Origin: Alcaligenaceae bacterium 429
Lineage (GTDB): Bacteria; Pseudomonadota; Gammaproteobacteria; Burkholderiales; Burkholderiaceae_B
Reading direction: 5' to 3'
Length of the DNA stretch: 37,722 nucleotides
Assembly: GCA_004791645.1 (NCBI GenBank)
Contig: SRSN01000006.1
Location: 1-37,722, forward strand
Shown: positions 33,723 through 37,722 of the stretch, one piece after another
Layout: the number at the start of each line of letters is the position of its first letter
Position numbering within the stretch: the first letter of the stretch is position 1
Made by a program: the position numbers and the translations under genes
Notes under the pieces: generated by a model
Database searches by the model: none
The model's input: the letters and a program-made list of their open reading frames with translations, nothing else
What the model was told of the DNA's origin: nothing

Positions 33723-33910
33723 ATTAATGTAGAACATAGGGCTAGAAAAAACAAGCCATAGCCTTAACATCGTTGCATTAACTGCTTTTACAGGCCGTAA
33801 TGCGACGGAAATAGCGTCTAAACCGAATATTGCCTACAGCTAACAAGGTTGCGTTTACAATGCTTCTTTGTGAATTTATTGTATTTGAGCCTGTTATACC
33901 GGAGTCACTC

Positions 33911-35116
33911 ATGAAGCCATTAGGTACACCGCTAAGTCCTGCTGCAACTCGCGTCATGCTTTTAGGCGCAGGAGAGTTGGGTAAGGAAGTCATTATTGCC
34001 TTGCAACGTCTAGGCGTAGAAACCATTGCGGTTGATCGCTATGAGAATGCTCCTGGTCACCAAGTAGCGCACCATGCTTTTGTCACGGATATGCGTGATG
34101 CCAACGCGCTAACTGCGCTGATTGAGCAGGTTAAACCGCACATTATTGTGCCTGAGATCGAAGCTATCGCTACCGATGCACTCGCTGCGGTAGAAGCTGC
34201 AGGTAAAGCGCGTGTTGTGCCTATGGCGCGTGCCACACAGCTCACGATGGACCGCGAGGGTATTCGTCGCTTAGCCGCTGAAACACTAGGTTTGCCAACC
34301 AGTCCCTACAAATTCTGCAACACCTTGGATGAGCTGAAAGCAGCGATTCAAGACCACATTGGTTACCCTTGTGTGATCAAACCGCTAATGAGTAGTTCTG
34401 GCAAAGGTCAAAGCAAGATCAGTGGCCCTGAAGACATAGAAAAAGCATGGAATTACGCGATGGAAGGCGGTCGTGTTAGCCAACAGCGCGTGATCGTAGA
34501 AGGCTTTATTGATTTCGATTATGAAATCACTCTGTTGACTGTACGTAGCCTAGACGCTCAAGGTGCTGTGCAAACCAGTTTCTGCGCACCAATCGGCCAC
34601 AAACAAGTGGATGGCGACTATGTAGAAAGCTGGCAACCACACCCAATGAGCAACACAGCGCTGGAATCTGCGCAGCATATTTCGGCGTCTATCACGCAAG
34701 ATTTGGGTGGCCAAGGCATTTTTGGCGTTGAGTTGTTCGTCAAAGGTGATCAAGTGTGGTTTAGCGAAGTGAGCCCACGTCCACACGATACTGGCATGGT
34801 CACTATGGTGACACAGCGTCAAAACGAATTTGAACTGCATGCGCGTGCCATTCTGGGCTTGCCTGTTTCTACAGCCTTGTTAGCACCTGGCGCTAGCGCT
34901 GTGATTTATGGTGGCGTAGACAGTAAAAACGTAACGTTTGATGGTGTGGCTGAGGCCTTGAGCATTCCGCAATCTGATCTGCGTTTGTTTGGTAAACCAG
35001 AAAGCTTCACTAAGCGTCGTATGGGTGTCGCTTTGGCGTACGACGAAACGGTAGAAGCAGCACGTGAACGTGCGAAGAAAATCGCCGCAACTGTACGCGT
35101 CAGTGCGGCTGAATAA
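33911..35116 (+). CDS. purT: Phosphoribosylglycinamide formyltransferase 2 (formate-dependent)
   Basis: An ATP-grasp enzyme that uses formate and ATP to formylate GAR in purine synthesis, a folate-independent alternative to PurN. From the ATG at 33911 the protein has 401 residues and opens [24 protein letters not shown], as PurT does. GGAG lies 6 bases upstream. The frame stays open 27 codons further but that extension is not family-like. Landmarks: [21 protein letters not shown] (ATP loop), [24 protein letters not shown], and [13 protein letters not shown] (metal and substrate residues). Confidence 0.96.
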   Translation: MKPLGTPLSPAATRVMLLGAGELGKEVIIALQRLGVETIAVDRYENAPGHQVAHHAFVTDMRDANALTALIEQVKPHIIVPEIEAIATDALAAVEAAGKARVVPMARATQLTMDREGIRRLAAETLGLPTSPYKFCNTLDELKAAIQDHIGYPCVIKPLMSSSGKGQSKISGPEDIEKAWNYAMEGGRVSQQRVIVEGFIDFDYEITLLTVRSLDAQGAVQTSFCAPIGHKQVDGDYVESWQPHPMSNTALESAQHISASITQDLGGQGIFGVELFVKGDQVWFSEVSPRPHDTGMVTMVTQRQNEFELHARAILGLPVSTALLAPGASAVIYGGVDSKNVTFDGVAEALSIPQSDLRLFGKPESFTKRRMGVALAYDETVEAARERAKKIAATVRVSAAE

Positions 35117-35122
35117 GACAGA

Positions 35123-35154
35123 TAAAAAAAAGGCTGCCAGGGGAGGGCAGCCTT
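35123..35154 (-). terminator. Terminator between convergent purT and tsdA-like gene
   Basis: AAGGCTGCC (35130-35138) pairs with GGCAGCCTT (35146-35154). Read on the minus strand the stem is followed by a run of T (A-run 35124-35131 on the plus strand), so it best serves the cytochrome operon. It may also slow plus-strand transcription from purT. Confidence 0.85.
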
Positions 35155-35187
35155 AAATCTGGCTTGAAGGGAGATTAATTTCTTATA

Positions 35188-36099
35188 TTAGTAACGTGCA
35201 TCCTTTGGTTTTTTACCATTAGGCCAATCGTTCACTTTGCCGGCAAAGTCAGGTCTAGGCATATGGGTGAAGTATTCCGCAATATCTACTGCGTCCTGAT
35301 CATCCAACACACCACCTTGCCCCCATGCGCCATGATCTTCAACGCTCATGGGCATGTTGTACTTGATGAAAGCAGCGGCTTTGTAAGTACGTGCTAGACC
35401 CGCACCAATATTGAAAGACTCATCACCCCATAGTGGTGGGAACACAATATTGCCACGTTCATCTTTTAGGCCTTCGCCATTCGCACCATGACAGGTTGCA
35501 CATTGTGCGGCGTATAAGTCACGGCCACGTTCCGTGTTAGGTACTAAGCTTTCATCCACAGCACCAGCAATAGGCACTTGCGCTTTTTGGCCTGGCTCCA
35601 TACCTTGTGACAACCATTTCATGTAGTCCAGCATACCTACCATTTCTGCGGAATCTACTGGTAATGGCTTACCGTTCATCGAGCGCATAAAACACCCGTT
35701 AATACGGCCAGCCAAATCTACCATCTTGCCAGAACGCGGCATGACTTTAGGGTAGGTCACAAAACTGTTGATGTAGTGTGCGCCCAAAGGTGCTTTACCT
35801 TCAGCGATGTGGCAGCTACTACAGTTCATCATTGCGCCCACATTGTCAGGCAATAAACGACGTGTTTCATTCAACAAACGTTTGCCGTACAAAATGGATT
35901 CTGCGTTAGGTTCGTTTGCAATCAACAGATCGGACGGTATTTGGTACTGGCCAACCACCTGCTTGGTTTCTACGTCAATAATAGGGTAGCTAGTTTCTGT
36001 TGGGCCTGTCAGGGTAGGGCTTGCAAGGCTATACCAAGAAGCACCTGCAATACCAGCAATCGCCAAGGCTACTACAGAAAGGGTTTTGGCTTTACTCAT
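35188..36099 (-). CDS. tsdA: TsdA-like dihaem thiosulfate dehydrogenase
   Basis: A dihaem cytochrome c of about 303 residues resembling TsdA, which couples two thiosulfates to tetrathionate (or the reverse) in the periplasm. Two haem sites are visible, CSSCH (residues 93-97) and CATCH (200-204). Between them, Cys136 in GRINGCFMRSMNGKPL matches the TsdA motif in which Cys is the axial ligand of haem 1. The N-terminus is a signal peptide or anchor. I place the start at the ATG at 36099 (an ATG 14 codons upstream is in frame): it overlaps the trihaem cytochrome stop by a few bases and is followed directly by the signal sequence. Thiosulfate activity is inferred from family. Confidence 0.82.
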   Translation of the reverse strand: MSKAKTLSVVALAIAGIAGASWYSLASPTLTGPTETSYPIIDVETKQVVGQYQIPSDLLIANEPNAESILYGKRLLNETRRLLPDNVGAMMNCSSCHIAEGKAPLGAHYINSFVTYPKVMPRSGKMVDLAGRINGCFMRSMNGKPLPVDSAEMVGMLDYMKWLSQGMEPGQKAQVPIAGAVDESLVPNTERGRDLYAAQCATCHGANGEGLKDERGNIVFPPLWGDESFNIGAGLARTYKAAAFIKYNMPMSVEDHGAWGQGGVLDDQDAVDIAEYFTHMPRPDFAGKVNDWPNGKKPKDARY

Positions 36100-37450
36100 G
36101 GCTGGCTCCTTCAGGAAGGATGTTAGGCGATTTTTTCGCAACGAACTGACGAATATGAGCTACGTCTTCAGCGTTCACCGTAGGCGCTTCGTTAGTCCAG
36201 CTGGTGCGGATGAAATTCACCACATCAGCCACTTCCTGATCGCCTAAATGACGGAATGCAGGCATGGTGAATGTCATTGCATCTACTTCGTTTTCTGGCA
36301 TGCGGCCACCTTCCAAAGTCACTTGGATGACGGATTGCGCATTGTTAGCAAATACAGCGGAGTTACCATCCAACGCAGGGAATATACGTGGCACACCTTT
36401 ACCATCAGCACGGTGACAGGTTACGCAGTGTTCAGCGTACAGCCACGCGCCTGGAGTAGTGTATTGGCCATCCAATTGTGCTTGGGTAGTGGTATCAGCT
36501 TGATGTGGGATCTCTGGGTTACGGCCTTTTACTGGAGGCAATGCCTTCAAGTATTGCGCCATCGCACGTTGATCTTCTGGGGTCATGTACTGAGTACTGT
36601 GTTCCACTACATCAGCCATCGCACCAAATGCGGCTACTTTATCGGTTCTACCGGTGGCAAAGAAATCTACCAGCTCATCTTCTGTCCAACTCGCTAGACC
36701 ACGACCTTCACCACGCAAGCTTTTTGCACGCCAACCATCAATCACGGCACCAGACAAGAAGTCATCACCGTCATTCAGGCTCATGGCTAGTTCTTGGTAA
36801 GCCAAACCGCGAGGGGTGTGACAGGCTCCACAATGGCCAGGGCCTTGCACTAAGTAAGCGCCGCGGTTTTTGATGCTATCTACGGCATCATCAGCAATGA
36901 ATTTCTGATCTTTAGGTGCAAACATCCATTGCCACCACGCAATAGTCCAGCGCATCTGGAACAACTTGGGCAATGTAGGCTCTGCATTTTCTTGTTTAAC
37001 GGCAGGCACACCACGCATGAAATACGCATACAGCGCATTCATGTCGTCATCACTCATGATGGCGTAGGAAGGGTAAGGCATAGCAGGGTACAAGGCTGCA
37101 CCATCTTTACGCACGCCATGTTGTACTGCTGTCTTGAATTCGTCTAGGGTGTAGCTACCAATACCAGTATCTACATCGGGCGTGATGTTTGTTGAGTAAA
37201 TCGCCCCCAGCGGTGTTTGCATTGCCAGACCACCGGCATACTCTTTACCACCAGGAACGGTATGACAGGCCACGCAGTCACCGGTACGGGATACATAGGC
37301 TCCTTGCTTGATGAGTTTTTCATCATCCAAGTTCAAGTTGCTCGCAGAAGAGGACGTTATGCTACGTTGCGAAAGAATAAGCTGTGATCCGCCATAACCG
37401 ACCCCCAGCGCAACCAGTGCAACAATCAGGGTTTTAGACAAGGCTTTCAT
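36092..37450 (-). CDS. Membrane-anchored trihaem cytochrome c
   Basis: A 452-residue cytochrome with an N-terminal membrane anchor or signal (about residues 4-28) and three CxxCH sites: CVACH (59-63), CGACH (207-211) and CVTCH (342-346). The three-domain layout resembles the cytochrome subunit of membrane alcohol or gluconate dehydrogenases, but no flavin or quinoprotein dehydrogenase gene is next to it. It is cotranscribed with the TsdA-like gene, whose start lies within its 3' end, so it may carry electrons from TsdA to the respiratory chain. Start: ATG at 37450 after GGGTAG; a GTG two codons earlier is also open. Confidence 0.85.
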   Translation of the reverse strand: MKALSKTLIVALVALGVGYGGSQLILSQRSITSSSASNLNLDDEKLIKQGAYVSRTGDCVACHTVPGGKEYAGGLAMQTPLGAIYSTNITPDVDTGIGSYTLDEFKTAVQHGVRKDGAALYPAMPYPSYAIMSDDDMNALYAYFMRGVPAVKQENAEPTLPKLFQMRWTIAWWQWMFAPKDQKFIADDAVDSIKNRGAYLVQGPGHCGACHTPRGLAYQELAMSLNDGDDFLSGAVIDGWRAKSLRGEGRGLASWTEDELVDFFATGRTDKVAAFGAMADVVEHSTQYMTPEDQRAMAQYLKALPPVKGRNPEIPHQADTTTQAQLDGQYTTPGAWLYAEHCVTCHRADGKGVPRIFPALDGNSAVFANNAQSVIQVTLEGGRMPENEVDAMTFTMPAFRHLGDQEVADVVNFIRTSWTNEAPTVNAEDVAHIRQFVAKKSPNILPEGASHE

Positions 37451-37559
37451 AAACACTACCCATAATTAATAAAGAAATGTGTCAATTAACTTCAATGTCA
37501 CACTCAATACTCATGGTATAGAGAGCCTATATGGGTAGAAACCCTTATCGAATTCATGT

Positions 37560-37573
37560 TTGATCTAGCGCAA
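37560..37573. promoter_or_regulatory. Weak FNR/Anr-like site upstream of the cytochrome operon
   Basis: TTGATCTAGCGCAA matches TTGAT-N4-ATCAA at eight of ten positions. It is about 110 bases upstream of the trihaem cytochrome start. The 272 bases from 37451 to the window end hold no gene I can support. Confidence 0.3.
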
Positions 37574-37722
37574 GACCTATATAGATAAGGCTATAACGGC
37601 ATGAAAATCGTACGCTCAGGGCAACAAATACACTAAATGATCTATTGCTATAGCACTTTGCTAGACTAAACCATGTAACGAAAAATTCACGCCTAAAATA
37701 CGCATAACTATTTGATAATTAT

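Noticed and set aside
33830-33910. Longer N-terminus for purT starting at 33830
   Set aside because: The extra 27 residues are not PurT-like, and the ATG at 33911 has GGAG upstream and the conserved opening.

Overview
The window is ordinary chromosomal DNA from a Gram-negative bacterium, most likely a betaproteobacterium of the order Burkholderiales, perhaps an Alcaligenaceae-like genus of moderate GC content. This rests on gene content and order recognised by eye (yicC / rph-rdgB-hemW, ridA-recG-oxyR, livK-livHMGF with paired binding proteins, periplasmic c-type cytochromes, DUF1176 protein). No database search was possible. I see no rRNA, tRNA, CRISPR array, insertion sequence or prophage. 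Coding density is high, and the only gene-free stretch over 300 bases is 12413-12754, a regulatory region.

Layout. 1-2.7 kb: a secreted DUF1176 protein, an SDR oxidoreductase, and a small membrane protein with a ten-base C tract in its first codons. 2.7-6.3 kb: yicC divergent from rph-rdgB-hemW (RNA processing, nucleotide-pool cleaning, haem chaperone). 6.4-8.8 kb: glnA, a strong terminator, and a DapA-superfamily lyase/aldolase. 8.9-12.4 kb (minus strand): an FbpABC-type ferric-iron ABC transporter behind a Fur-box-like site. 12.7-17.7 kb: fpr, ridA, recG, oxyR and dps, an oxidative-stress cluster in which OxyR keeps both redox cysteines and Dps has a lysine/alanine/proline-rich tail. 17.8-25.5 kb: livK1, then proC and a YhhQ-like queuosine-precursor transporter, then livK2-livH-livM-livG-livF (branched-chain amino-acid uptake). 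25.6-26.7 kb: a stand-alone tyrosine-recombinase-like protein lacking most of the catalytic residues. 26.7-31.7 kb: a beta-class GST divergent from an hprA-like dehydrogenase, an SDR, epd and fumC. 31.8-35.1 kb: a universal stress protein, a small monohaem cytochrome, nadA, and divergent purT. 35.2-37.5 kb (minus strand): a membrane-anchored trihaem cytochrome c and a TsdA-like dihaem thiosulfate dehydrogenase.

Themes. Iron and redox handling recur: FbpABC imports iron, Dps stores it, OxyR/Fpr answer peroxide and redox stress, and HemW/NadA/FumC depend on or relate to cofactors. Two ABC operons carry a strong perfect hairpin just after the binding-protein gene and before the permease gene, without a U-tract, which fits uneven expression of abundant binding protein and scarce membrane subunits. 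I do not see a clearly new multi-gene system. The most unusual items are the poly-C tract, the degenerate recombinase, the TsdA/trihaem pair and the tailed Dps. Several start codons were moved from the longest reading frame on the basis of ribosome binding sites, and this is stated for each gene.
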